The notes: generated from the sequence alone by a model not told the origin. 18,593 bases of DNA from RGIG5299 sp045588575 (GCA_045588575.1 JAZNEJ010000003.1:1-18593), one strand, 5' to 3'; shown: positions 7,516-14,789, numbered from the stretch's first letter. A program made the numbers and translations.

Positions 7516-7983
7516 ATGCTTATTTTTGAATTTTCCGATAATACTTTAACCAAAGAAGCAAAGGGGTTAAAAGCGGTAATCAAGACGGCGGCGTCGGCGG
7601 TTTTAAAGCATTTGAAGCTCGGCGGAAAATATGAGCTTTCGTTAACCGTTTGCGGCGACGAAGAAATAAGAGAGCTTAACAGATTATACCGCAACAAAGA
7701 TAAGAAAACCGACGTTCTTTCCTTTCCCGTTTCAGAGGAAGGCGAAGAAATAAATCCCGATAATAACGCCGTAATGCTTGGTGATATAGTAATCTCGTTA
7801 GACACTGCCAAGGAGCAGGCAACGGAATACGGAAACACTCTTGAAAGAGAAATTTCCTTTTTAACAATTCACGGAATGCTTCATCTTTTGGGGTTTGACC
7901 ACGAAATATCCGAGGATGAAGAAAAAATAATGTTCGATAAGCAAAAAGAAATAATAAAAACTCTTTTTGAGGAGGAAGTTTAA
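7516..7983 (+). CDS. ybeY: Endoribonuclease YbeY
   Basis: A 155-residue single-domain metalloenzyme that matures rRNA 3' ends and helps ribosome quality control in the cytoplasm. The zinc motif H-x3-H-x5-H is seen as HGMLHLLGFDHE, giving H119, H123 and H129. The conserved NRLYRNKDKKTDVLSFP block (55-71) precedes it. The length is normal. An AGGAG site lies seven bases before the ATG. It sits between yqfD and era; its stop is directly followed by the GTG of era, and the two functionally related ribosome-maturation genes are co-transcribed. The phoH gene usually found just before ybeY is missing. Confidence 0.96.
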   Translation: MLIFEFSDNTLTKEAKGLKAVIKTAASAVLKHLKLGGKYELSLTVCGDEEIRELNRLYRNKDKKTDVLSFPVSEEGEEINPDNNAVMLGDIVISLDTAKEQATEYGNTLEREISFLTIHGMLHLLGFDHEISEDEEKIMFDKQKEIIKTLFEEEV

Positions 7984-8877
7984 GTGAAAATCGGAACGGT
8001 TGCGGTAACGGGCAGAGCAAATGCAGGCAAATCCACCTTAATAAACGCAATAGTTGGCGAAAAGGTTTCAATAGTTTCGCCAAAGCCTCAAACCACCAGA
8101 ACCGCAGTAAGAGGAATATATAACGATAATGAAAGCCAAATAATATTTTGCGACGTTCCCGGCGTTCACAACGCAAAAACGGGGCTCGGCAGAGAAATGA
8201 TAAGAGCGGTAAACAGCGAAGCTTTCGGCGCCGACCTCGTGTTGTTTTTGTTAGACGGCAAAAATTCAAGACTCACCGAAAGCGAAGAAACGCTTCTTAA
8301 CTCACTTAACCGAGAAAACGTGCCGGTAATTTTGGTTATAACCAAAATAGACCTTTATCAGAAGGAAAAGCTTTTACCCGTTATAAGTGAGGTAACCTCT
8401 CGTTTTGAATTTGAAACGGTAATACCCATTTCGGCAAAGAGAAAAGACGGCGTTAAAATCTTGATTGATGAAATAAAAAAATATCTCTACGAGGGAAGCC
8501 CCCTTTATTCCGAGAATGAATATACCGATATGACGATGAAGGAAATGCTTTCCGAAACAATAAGAGAAAAGGCGCTTTTGTTTTTGGGCGAGGAAATTCC
8601 GCACGGAATAGCCGTTTATATAACATCGTTTAACGAGGATGACCCCGAAATAATAAAGGCCACGGCAGAAATATACTGCGAAAAGAAAAGCCATAAGGCA
8701 ATAATAATAGGCAAGGGCGGAAATATGCTCAAAAAAATTGCCGAGGAAGCAAGAAAAGAAGCCGAAAAAATATTCCAAACCAAAATTTATCTCGAATGCT
8801 GGGTTAAAGTAAGAGAAAACTGGCGCGATAACGCAAAAAGCCTTCATGAATTCGGTTTTGTAAAAGATGAAAATTGA
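7984..8877 (+). CDS. era: GTPase Era
   Basis: A 297-residue ribosome-assembly GTPase that binds the 3' end of 16S rRNA. G1 is GRANAGKST (10-18), the switch I threonine lies in PQTTRT (35-40), G3 is DVPG (57-60), G4 is TKID (120-123) and G5 is SAK (150-152). The C-terminal KH domain carries IIGKGGNMLKKI (241-252) and the ECWVKVRENWR block. Two positions are mild variants of the usual Era motifs: DVPG for DTPG and TKID for NKID; both keep the key residues. It starts with GTG abutting the ybeY stop, with GAGGAGG inside ybeY as ribosome binding site. The dgkA and cdd genes often placed before era are absent. Confidence 0.97.
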   Translation: MKIGTVAVTGRANAGKSTLINAIVGEKVSIVSPKPQTTRTAVRGIYNDNESQIIFCDVPGVHNAKTGLGREMIRAVNSEAFGADLVLFLLDGKNSRLTESEETLLNSLNRENVPVILVITKIDLYQKEKLLPVISEVTSRFEFETVIPISAKRKDGVKILIDEIKKYLYEGSPLYSENEYTDMTMKEMLSETIREKALLFLGEEIPHGIAVYITSFNEDDPEIIKATAEIYCEKKSHKAIIIGKGGNMLKKIAEEARKEAEKIFQTKIYLECWVKVRENWRDNAKSLHEFGFVKDEN

Positions 8878-8923
8878 ATAAAAATCCATAGCCTGCAAAT
8901 ACTCTTTAACGGGGTGTTGGGTA

Positions 8924-9079
8924 ATGGATGAAAAGTGGAACGAATTTTATAAAAGCGGAAAAATAACCGATTATTTAAGTTATTTAAAGGAAAAGCGCGG
9001 CTTTAAAACCGAAGCGGCGCAACAAAAGAAAGATGGAAAAGCTTGTAAAGGGAATAGTAATAAGAGAGGCGGAGTATAA
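8924..9079 (+). CDS. yqzL: YqzL-like small protein between era and recO
   Basis: An open frame of 51 codons: ATG at 8924, TAA at 9077-9079. The N-terminus MDEKWNEFYKSGKITDYL has the W-N-x-F...G-x-I-x-x-Y-L pattern I associate with the YqzL family, and YqzL genes of Bacillus and Clostridia occupy exactly this slot between era and recO. A GGGGTG run (8911-8916) seven bases before the ATG can serve as ribosome binding site. Its last 47 bases overlap recO in another frame, so the lysine-rich C-terminus may be poorly constrained. Coupled translation may help recO, which has a weak ribosome binding site. Function is unknown. Position and pattern support it; I could not align it to a database. Confidence 0.62.
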   Translation: MDEKWNEFYKSGKITDYLSYLKEKRGFKTEAAQQKKDGKACKGNSNKRGGV

Positions 9080-9770
9080 GGAAAGCGATAAAATCCTCAC
9101 GGTGCTGACCGATGAGGGAAAGCTTACCGTAACCGCAAGAGGCGCAAAAAAGCCGACGGGCAAAAACCTGTCGGTGTCTTCGCTTTTCGTTTATTCGGAG
9201 CTTACCTTAAAAGAGCAAAACGGAAAATATTATCTTTCCGGCGGAAGCGTTATAGAAAGCTTTTACACGTTACGAGAGGATTTCGAGCGGCTTTCGCTTG
9301 CCTCGGCAATGATTGAAATTGCAGCCTATCTTTCAGAAAACAAGGAAGATGCCGCATTTATATTAAAGCTCACGCTTAACTGCCTTTTCTTTCTTTGCAA
9401 GCCGGAGGTTAATATAGACCTCGTTAAAAGCGTTTTCGAGGCAAAGTGCTCGGAATATTCGGGCTTTTTCCCCGAGTTTGACGGATGCGATTTTTGCGGC
9501 AATATAACCGAAAAAATGTATTTCGACGCCGAATCCTGCGAGCTTTGCTGCAAGGAGTGCGTTAAAAACCCCGAAACGCTTCTTTCAATAAACCAAAACG
9601 TTTTAAAGGCGCTAAACTACATAGGGGAAAACGGACTTTTAAAGGCGCTTAAATTCAATATGAACGAAAAAGATATGCGAATGCTTTCAAGTGTTACCGA
9701 AGCGATTTTGTGCGCCCAGCTCGGCAGACGTTTTGAAAGCCTTAACTATTTCAAAAAAATGCGTATATAA
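9033..9770 (+). CDS. recO: DNA repair and recombination mediator RecO
   Basis: A 245-residue protein that loads RecA on SSB-coated single strands together with RecR and anneals DNA. The N-terminal OB fold starts with the typical GIVIREAEYKESDKILTVLT (7-26). The middle is helical. A zinc module follows with cysteines at 152, 155, 169, 172 or 173 and 176. The ATG at 9033 matches where homologues begin, although only AAGAAAG precedes it, so translation may depend on the overlapping yqzL-like frame. It is followed 14 bases later by mutS2. Confidence 0.93.
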   Translation: MEKLVKGIVIREAEYKESDKILTVLTDEGKLTVTARGAKKPTGKNLSVSSLFVYSELTLKEQNGKYYLSGGSVIESFYTLREDFERLSLASAMIEIAAYLSENKEDAAFILKLTLNCLFFLCKPEVNIDLVKSVFEAKCSEYSGFFPEFDGCDFCGNITEKMYFDAESCELCCKECVKNPETLLSINQNVLKALNYIGENGLLKALKFNMNEKDMRMLSSVTEAILCAQLGRRFESLNYFKKMRI

Positions 9771-9784
9771 TAAGGAATTAAAAA

Positions 9785-12163
9785 ATGGGCAAAATTATTC
9801 TCACCAAAAACACCGAGCGCTCTCTCGAATTCAAAAAAATACTTGAAATTTTAAGCACCTTTGCAGTATCCCACGCCGCAAAGGAGATGTGCCTTAACCT
9901 TTCGCCGCTTGACGACAGAGAAGAAATAATAAGGCTCCAAAAGGAAACCGATGCGGCTCTCGTTATGACTGCCAAAAGAAAAGCGCCTCTTTTTTCGGGC
10001 GTTTTCGAAATGGGAGAAATAATCCGCAGAGCAAACGTCGGCTCAATGCTCACAATCGCCGAAATTTTAAGAGTTTCGGCGCTTCTTCGAAATGCAAGAG
10101 CGGTAAACGAATATTACGAAAACGTAAGAGGCACGGCGCTTGACTATATTTTTGAAACGGTTTATTCAAACGTTTATTTGGAGGAAAAAATAGATAAGGC
10201 GATAATTTCCGAAGATAAAATTGCCGATAACGCATCTCCCGAGCTTTTTTCAATAAGAAGAAAAATAGCAAACGAGGAGCTTAAAATAAGAGAAAGCCTT
10301 AATAATTTAATACGCTCAAAAAGCTTTTCGCAATATCTTCAAGAGCCTATAATAACCGTTAAAAACGGGCGTTTTGCAGTGCCCGTTAAAATTGAGCACC
10401 GAAAGGATATTTCGGGAATGGTGCTCGAAAGCTCTTCAAGCGGTTCAACCGTTTTCATTGAGCCCACGGCGGTAATCGAGGCAAATAACAACATAAAGGT
10501 TTTAATGGGCAAGGAGCAGGCTGAAATTGAAAGAATTCTTTATGCGCTTTCATTAGAGATTTCCAATTTCGGCGATGCAATTTTAAAAACCTCAAAATCG
10601 CTTATCGAGCTCGATTTTATATTTGCAAAAGCGGCTTATGCCGAAAGCATAAACGCAATAATGCCCGAAATAAGAGAAGAAATTGGCTTTAACTTCAAAA
10701 AAGCACGCCATCCCTTAATTCCCAAGGAAAGAGTTGTGCCCACAAACGTATCTCTCGGAAAGGAAACCCGAATTTTAGTTATAACGGGCCCTAACACGGG
10801 CGGCAAAACAGTTTGCATGAAAACGGCGGGACTTCTTTGCTTAATGCTTCAATCGGGCCTTCACATTCCCGTTTCGGAAGAAAGCTACGGCTCGGTTTTT
10901 AACAACGTTTACACCGATATAGGCGACGAACAGTCAATAGAGCAATCACTTTCAACCTTTTCGGCGCACATGACAAATATTGTTAAAATACTTAATAAAG
11001 CGGACGAAAAAAGCTTCGTTTTGTTAGACGAGCTGGGTGCCGGCACCGACCCCGTTGAAGGCGCGGCGCTTGCTGTTTCAATACTTAAATATTTGCTTTC
11101 AAAAAACATCACTATTGCGGCGTCAACTCACTACCCCGAGCTAAAGCTTTTTGCGCTTGAAACCAAGGGGGTTGAAAACGCATCGCTCGAATTCGACGTT
11201 GAAACGCTTCGTCCCACCTACCGCTTAATTACGGGTATGCCCGGCAAATCAAACGCATTTGCAATAGCTTCGAGATTAGGTCTTGACGAAGAAATAATCG
11301 AAAACTCCAAATCGGAGCTTTCCGAGCAAAGCGTTAAGCTCGAAACGGTTATAACCAAGCTCGATGAAAAAAGAAAAAAGCTCGAAACCGAGCTTGCCAA
11401 CGCCGAAAAGGCAAACGAAATTGCCCAAAAGCTTAAAAAAGAATGCGAAACTTTGAGGGCAGATATTGAGCAAAACGCCGATAAAGAAATGAAAAAAGCT
11501 CTTGAAAAGGCAAAAAAGGTAGCCGACGACGTAAAGTATATGTCCGCTCAGCTGATGGACGAGCTTTTGGAATTAAAAAAGCAAAAAGATAAGGCAGATT
11601 TTTCAAAAAAAGTAGAAGAAGCCAGAATGTCGCTTAAAGGTAAGCTCGGAGAAATCGACGATGCGGCGCATCCAAACAAGGAAGAAATCGATGACGGCTA
11701 CGTTTTAACACGTCCGTTAAAGGTTGGCGACAGTGTAAAAATAAAAGGCCTCGACGGCATCTACACCGTAAAAGGCCTTAAAGACAGCAAGGGTTACGTA
11801 ACCGTTTTATCGGGGAATATTTTAACCAAGGTAAGCGAAAGCCGCCTTAGACTCACCGCCGAGCCGAAAAAGAAAAAAGAGGTTAAAATGTCATCTTCGG
11901 TAAAGAGAAGCTCGCTCGGAGGCAGGGCAGAGGTAGATATCAGAGGAATGACCGTTTTGGAAGCAGAAAACGAGGTCGAACGCTTTATCGACAGCGCCGT
12001 AACCTCAAACCTAAATAACGTGGTTATAATTCACGGAAAGGGAACGGGCGCGCTTCGAAAGGGCGTTCACGATATATTGAAATCAAACCCCTGCGTCCGC
12101 ACCTTCCGCTTGGGAACCTACGGCGAGGGTGAAGACGGCGTTACAATCGTCGAGCTCAAATAA
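9785..12163 (+). CDS. mutS2: MutS2 (Smr-domain ATPase; collided-ribosome/branched-DNA factor)
   Basis: A 792-residue full-length MutS2. It lacks the mismatch-recognition domains of MutS. The core and clamp (1-320) lead to the ABC ATPase with Walker A GPNTGGKT (335-342), a signature region around TFSAHM (391-396) and Walker B LLDELGAGTDP (413-423). Then come a long charged coiled coil (about 510-630), a KOW/SH3-like segment (PLKVGDSVKIKGLDG) and a C-terminal Smr domain (717-792) with VDIRGMTVLEAE and HGKGTGALR (750-758). In B. subtilis MutS2 splits stalled ribosomes and influences recombination. ATG at 9785 has AAGGA eight bases upstream. Its last 81 bases overlap the opposite-strand RluA-type gene, and no terminator is seen after it. 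Confidence 0.97.
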   Translation: MGKIILTKNTERSLEFKKILEILSTFAVSHAAKEMCLNLSPLDDREEIIRLQKETDAALVMTAKRKAPLFSGVFEMGEIIRRANVGSMLTIAEILRVSALLRNARAVNEYYENVRGTALDYIFETVYSNVYLEEKIDKAIISEDKIADNASPELFSIRRKIANEELKIRESLNNLIRSKSFSQYLQEPIITVKNGRFAVPVKIEHRKDISGMVLESSSSGSTVFIEPTAVIEANNNIKVLMGKEQAEIERILYALSLEISNFGDAILKTSKSLIELDFIFAKAAYAESINAIMPEIREEIGFNFKKARHPLIPKERVVPTNVSLGKETRILVITGPNTGGKTVCMKTAGLLCLMLQSGLHIPVSEESYGSVFNNVYTDIGDEQSIEQSLSTFSAHMTNIVKILNKADEKSFVLLDELGAGTDPVEGAALAVSILKYLLSKNITIAASTHYPELKLFALETKGVENASLEFDVETLRPTYRLITGMPGKSNAFAIASRLGLDEEIIENSKSELSEQSVKLETVITKLDEKRKKLETELANAEKANEIAQKLKKECETLRADIEQNADKEMKKALEKAKKVADDVKYMSAQLMDELLELKKQKDKADFSKKVEEARMSLKGKLGEIDDAAHPNKEEIDDGYVLTRPLKVGDSVKIKGLDGIYTVKGLKDSKGYVTVLSGNILTKVSESRLRLTAEPKKKKEVKMSSSVKRSSLGGRAEVDIRGMTVLEAENEVERFIDSAVTSNLNNVVIIHGKGTGALRKGVHDILKSNPCVRTFRLGTYGEGEDGVTIVELK

Positions 12164-12958
12164 TTTTTTATAAATCTCCGGAAACGGCGCTTTTAAAATA
12201 ACACGCTTTTTGGTAACGGGAGAAACGAAATCGCAATAACCCATAAAAAGAAGCTGATGCGGAAAATCAAGGCTTGCTTCTCCGTAAAGAAAATCGCCCA
12301 AAAGCGGAAATCCTATTGAGGCGGTGTGGAGCCTTATTTGGTGAGTCCGTCCCGTTTCGAGATAAAATGCGACGAGCGAATAACCGTTTTTATAAATAAG
12401 ACGCTTGTAATGAGTAACGGCGCGCTTGCCGTCTTTCGAAATAATGCGTTTTTGCTTATCGGTTTCCGAAATGGGAAGATTAACCGTGCCAGTTTCGTTA
12501 ATTTCGCCCTTTAAAACGCCGAAATAAATTTTTTTAACGCTGTTTTTAACCGATGCGGCAAAGCAGTTTTTCGCAATCAGAACAATTCCCTCGGTGTCTT
12601 TGTCAAGACGGTAAAGCGAGCGGAACGTTCCGTTGAATTCATCAAAAAGCGTACCGCCGAAGCGATGGCCCTTTGAAGGATGCGTTGGCATATCGGCAGG
12701 CTTTAGCACGGCAAAAAAATCCTCGTCTTCGTAAAGAAGAGGAAGATTTCCCGAAAAAACGGGCTCTTTTTCAAAAAAGGTAACGGTGAAAACGGAGTTT
12801 TCCTTTAAAACGTCGTTTGTTCTAACCTCTTTGCCGCCGCACACCATGGAAAAGGAATATTTTTTAAGCTCGGTTATAACGGCAGACGAAAAGCCGTAAT
12901 CTTTAAGAAAATTATTAACTTTTACGGGTTTTGAAATTTTAAAAATAAGCTTTCTCAT
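12083..12958 (-). CDS. RluA-family 23S rRNA/tRNA pseudouridine synthase
   Basis: A 291-residue pseudouridine synthase of the RluA/RluC/RluD family. The N-terminal region (13-63) resembles a degenerate S4 domain. The catalytic motif is RLDKDTEG with catalytic Asp119, and ETGRTHQIRLH (201-211) is the second family motif. GFPLLGDFLYG and LLFMGYCDF follow. The target uridine cannot be assigned. The family core ends near 269; the last 22 residues are encoded opposite the Smr-domain end of mutS2 and look like an extension with no family counterpart. The ATG at 12958 has no Shine-Dalgarno sequence: the promoter's -10 box ends six bases before it, so the mRNA is predicted to be leaderless. No other good start is available before residue 38. 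Confidence 0.88.
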   Translation of the reverse strand: MRKLIFKISKPVKVNNFLKDYGFSSAVITELKKYSFSMVCGGKEVRTNDVLKENSVFTVTFFEKEPVFSGNLPLLYEDEDFFAVLKPADMPTHPSKGHRFGGTLFDEFNGTFRSLYRLDKDTEGIVLIAKNCFAASVKNSVKKIYFGVLKGEINETGTVNLPISETDKQKRIISKDGKRAVTHYKRLIYKNGYSLVAFYLETGRTHQIRLHTASIGFPLLGDFLYGEASLDFPHQLLFMGYCDFVSPVTKKRVILKAPFPEIYKKLFELDDCNAVFTLAVGSQAEGADAGV

Positions 12959-12964
12959 AAAAAT

Positions 12965-12993
12965 ATTATAATGTTTTAAAAATAAAAAGGCAA
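12965..12993 (-). promoter_or_regulatory. Promoter of the RluA-type gene, predicting a leaderless mRNA
   Basis: On the minus strand TTGCCT (12988-12993) and TATAAT (12965-12970) are 17 bases apart. Only six bases separate TATAAT from the ATG, so transcription should begin at or next to the A of the start codon. Confidence 0.7.
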
Positions 12994-13010
12994 GAGAAAC
13001 AATAAAAAAC

Positions 13011-13039
13011 TTGAAAAGCTTAAATTGATATGATAAAAT
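13011..13039 (+). promoter_or_regulatory. Sigma-A promoter of metY
   Basis: TTGAAA (13011-13016) and TAAAAT (13034-13039) are 17 bases apart. The leader is short (about 23 nt) and holds AAGGAG (13055-13060). There is no room for a SAM riboswitch or T-box. Confidence 0.72.
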
Positions 13040-13068
13040 AAATTATCGTTTAAAAAGGAGATACTAAA

Positions 13069-14337
13069 ATGAGAAGAGAAACAATGTGCGTTCAGGCAGG
13101 CTACACACCCAAAAACGGCGAGCCGAGAATGCTTCCCATAACACAAAGCACAACCTTTAAATACGATTCAACCGAGCATATGGGCAAACTTTTTGCGCTT
13201 GAGGAATCGGGTTATTTCTACACCCGTCTTGCAAACCCCACGAACGATGCCGTTGCCGCAAAAATTTGCGCGCTTGAGGGCGGTTACGCCGCAATGCTCA
13301 CCTCGTCGGGCCAAGCCGCAATGTTTTACTCAATAGTAAACCTTTGCAATGCGGGCGACCATTTCGTTTGCTCTGCCGAAATTTACGGCGGAAGCCATAA
13401 CCTTTTCGGCGTATCGTTAAAAAAGCTCGGCATAGAGGTAACCTTCGTCCCCGTTGACGCAACCGAGGAGGAGCTTCAGGCGGCGGTTAGAGAAAACACA
13501 AAATGCTTCTACGGCGAAACCGTTGCAAACCCCGCTCTCTCTGTTTTGGATATTGAAAAATTCGCCCGTGTTGCCCACAAAAACGGAGTTCCGTTAATAG
13601 TAGATAACACTTTCCCCACGCCCATAAACTGCCGTCCTATCGAATGGGGCGCCGATATAGTCGTTCATTCCACCACTAAATATATGGACGGCCACGATTT
13701 AAGCGTTGGCGGCTGTATAGTCGATAGCGGCAACTTCGATTGGGAGGCATCGGGCAAATTCCCCGGCCTTACCACTCCCGATGCAAGCTATCACGGCGTT
13801 GTTTACAGCAAAGATTTCGGCAAGGCTGCTTTCATAACCAAGGCAACCGCACAGGTAATGAGAGATTTCGGCTCAATTCAGGCACCCATGAATGCATTCC
13901 TTTTGAATATCGGCCTTGAAACCCTTGCACTCAGAATGGAACGCCACTGCTCAAACGCTCAAAAAGTTGCCGAATTTTTATCCCAACACCCCAAAATAGC
14001 AAAGGTAACCTATCCCGGCCTTAAAGGAGATAAATATTACGATGCCGCTCAAAAATATATGCCCAACGGCACCTCGGGCGTTTTAACCTTTGAGGTAAAG
14101 GGCGACGTCGATGCCGCAGTAAGATTTATGGACTCGTTAAAAATTGCAATGATAGCAACTCACGTTGCCGATGCAAGAACCTGCGTACTTCACCCCGCAA
14201 GCCACACACATCGCCAGTTAAGTAAAGACGAAAGAATAGCGGCAGGCGTTTCCGACGGACTCATAAGATTCTCCGTTGGCATAGAAAACGTTGAAGACAT
14301 AATAGAAGACTTAACACAGGCACTCGAAAACGTTTAA
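13069..14337 (+). CDS. metY: O-acetylhomoserine sulfhydrylase-like PLP enzyme (Cys/Met metabolism family)
   Basis: A 422-residue cytoplasmic PLP enzyme that probably makes homocysteine from O-acetylhomoserine and sulfide. The Schiff-base lysine is K204 in HSTTKYMDGHD, D179 in IVDNTF pairs with the cofactor nitrogen, and YTRLANPT (51-58) supplies the phosphate-binding Tyr and Arg of the neighbouring subunit. GYAAMLTSSGQAA (72-84) and SAEIYGGSHNLF (102-113) are also typical. The length of about 420-430 and the C-terminal block AMIATHVADARTCVLHPASHTHRQL favour MetY over the shorter cystathionine gamma-synthase/lyase enzymes of about 380-400. Methionine gamma-lyase activity cannot be excluded. 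It has its own promoter and terminator and diverges from the RluA-type gene. Confidence 0.85.
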   Translation: MRRETMCVQAGYTPKNGEPRMLPITQSTTFKYDSTEHMGKLFALEESGYFYTRLANPTNDAVAAKICALEGGYAAMLTSSGQAAMFYSIVNLCNAGDHFVCSAEIYGGSHNLFGVSLKKLGIEVTFVPVDATEEELQAAVRENTKCFYGETVANPALSVLDIEKFARVAHKNGVPLIVDNTFPTPINCRPIEWGADIVVHSTTKYMDGHDLSVGGCIVDSGNFDWEASGKFPGLTTPDASYHGVVYSKDFGKAAFITKATAQVMRDFGSIQAPMNAFLLNIGLETLALRMERHCSNAQKVAEFLSQHPKIAKVTYPGLKGDKYYDAAQKYMPNGTSGVLTFEVKGDVDAAVRFMDSLKIAMIATHVADARTCVLHPASHTHRQLSKDERIAAGVSDGLIRFSVGIENVEDIIEDLTQALENV

Positions 14338-14348
14338 TAAAACGAAAA

Positions 14349-14384
14349 AACTCCCCGATTTTTTTGTCGGGGAGTTAATTTTTT
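14349..14384 (+). terminator. Bidirectional Rho-independent terminator (metY and small Cys-rich gene)
   Basis: A 10-bp GC-rich stem (14349-14358 with 14367-14376) has a T-rich tail on the plus strand (AATTTTTT). On the minus strand it is followed by TTTTTTCGTTTT. It lies between two convergent stop codons and should serve both genes. Confidence 0.92.
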
Positions 14385-14386
14385 AA

Positions 14387-14557
14387 TCAGTCTTTGTTTG
14401 CGGGCTCTCTTTTAAGCGGGCTGTATCTGTAAGAAGCGCAAATGCCGTTTGCCTGCATAAGCTCAAGCTTTTTTTGGCAAATAACCTCGTCCTTGGTTTT
14501 GAGCGCCTTCGAATGCTCGCAATAGGCGCAGCACTTGTTAATTTCCTTGTTCCACAT
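14387..14557 (-). CDS. Small cysteine-rich protein of unknown function (possible zinc ribbon)
   Basis: A 56-residue protein with cysteines at 9, 10, 13, 27 and 40. CCAYCEH gives a C-x2-C knuckle; the single cysteines in VICQKK and GICASY could complete a four-cysteine zinc site. It ends in YSPLKREP, a tail I loosely recall from short hypothetical proteins of gut Clostridia, but I cannot name a family. The start ATG at 14557 (MWNKE) has GGAG eight bases upstream; an in-frame ATG seven codons earlier lies before that site and is less likely. It has a consensus promoter (14592-14620) and shares the terminator with metY, so it is a properly expressed single gene rather than a chance frame. A larger frame on the same strand in another register (14383-14601) was rejected. 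Confidence 0.75.
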   Translation of the reverse strand: MWNKEINKCCAYCEHSKALKTKDEVICQKKLELMQANGICASYRYSPLKREPANKD

Positions 14558-14591
14558 AAAAACAGCTCCAATACCCAAAATAGATATAAGT

Positions 14592-14620
14592 AATATAACA
14601 TTTTAAATAAAATTTGTCAA
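14592..14620 (-). promoter_or_regulatory. Sigma-A promoter of the small Cys-rich gene
   Basis: On the minus strand a consensus TTGACA (14615-14620) and TATATT (14592-14597) are 17 bases apart. The ATG follows about 29 nt after the predicted start. Confidence 0.82.
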
Positions 14621-14735
14621 GAAAAAATTATTTTAAAGCCCTCAAACGACGCTATACCGTGATGTTTGTAACAACCTAACAAAAAAGCGTTGCGAAATTT
14701 GTAAAAATTAGACATAAAAATATCTCAAAAAGGTG

Positions 14736-14765
14736 TTGACACCACAAGATATTGTGTGCTAAAAT
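14736..14765 (+). promoter_or_regulatory. nrdDG promoter with extended -10
   Basis: TTGACA (14736-14741) and TAAAAT (14760-14765) are 18 bases apart; a TG one base before the -10 makes it an extended -10 box. The spacer is almost entirely occupied by the first NrdR box. The leader is about 55 nt and ends with AGAGGA seven bases before the nrdD ATG. The AT-rich stretch upstream (14621-14735) shows no gene or other clear element. Confidence 0.85.
14742..14757 (+). promoter_or_regulatory. NrdR box 1 (in the -35/-10 spacer)
   Basis: CCACAAGATATTGTGT agrees with the NrdR-box pattern ACACWATATATWGTGT at 13 to 14 of 16 positions. It lies directly against the -35 element, where binding would block RNA polymerase. 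Confidence 0.75.
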
Positions 14766-14773
14766 AGTTGCAC

Positions 14774-14789
14774 ACACAAGATATGCTAA
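14774..14789 (+). promoter_or_regulatory. NrdR box 2 (downstream of -10)
   Basis: ACACAAGATATGCTAA matches about 11 of 16 positions of the NrdR box. Its start is 32 bases (three helical turns) after the start of box 1, with a 16-base gap, the spacing usual for tandem NrdR boxes. The right half is degenerate. Confidence 0.65.

Noticed and set aside
7676..8269. Long open frame (197 codons) on the minus strand opposite ybeY and era
   Set aside because: The translation is an arginine/leucine-rich composition typical of the antisense of a biased coding sequence, and it covers two certain genes. It has no ribosome binding site or promoter.
13040..13068. Possible SAM riboswitch or T-box before metY
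   Set aside because: The promoter leaves a leader of only about 23 bases, far too short for either element, and no conserved riboswitch core is present between 12994 and 13068.
14621..14735. Possible structured RNA upstream of the nrdD promoter
   Set aside because: Only a weak short pairing (ACGCT near 14652 with AGCGT near 14690) is visible in an AT-rich stretch upstream of the promoter, with no known RNA-family core.
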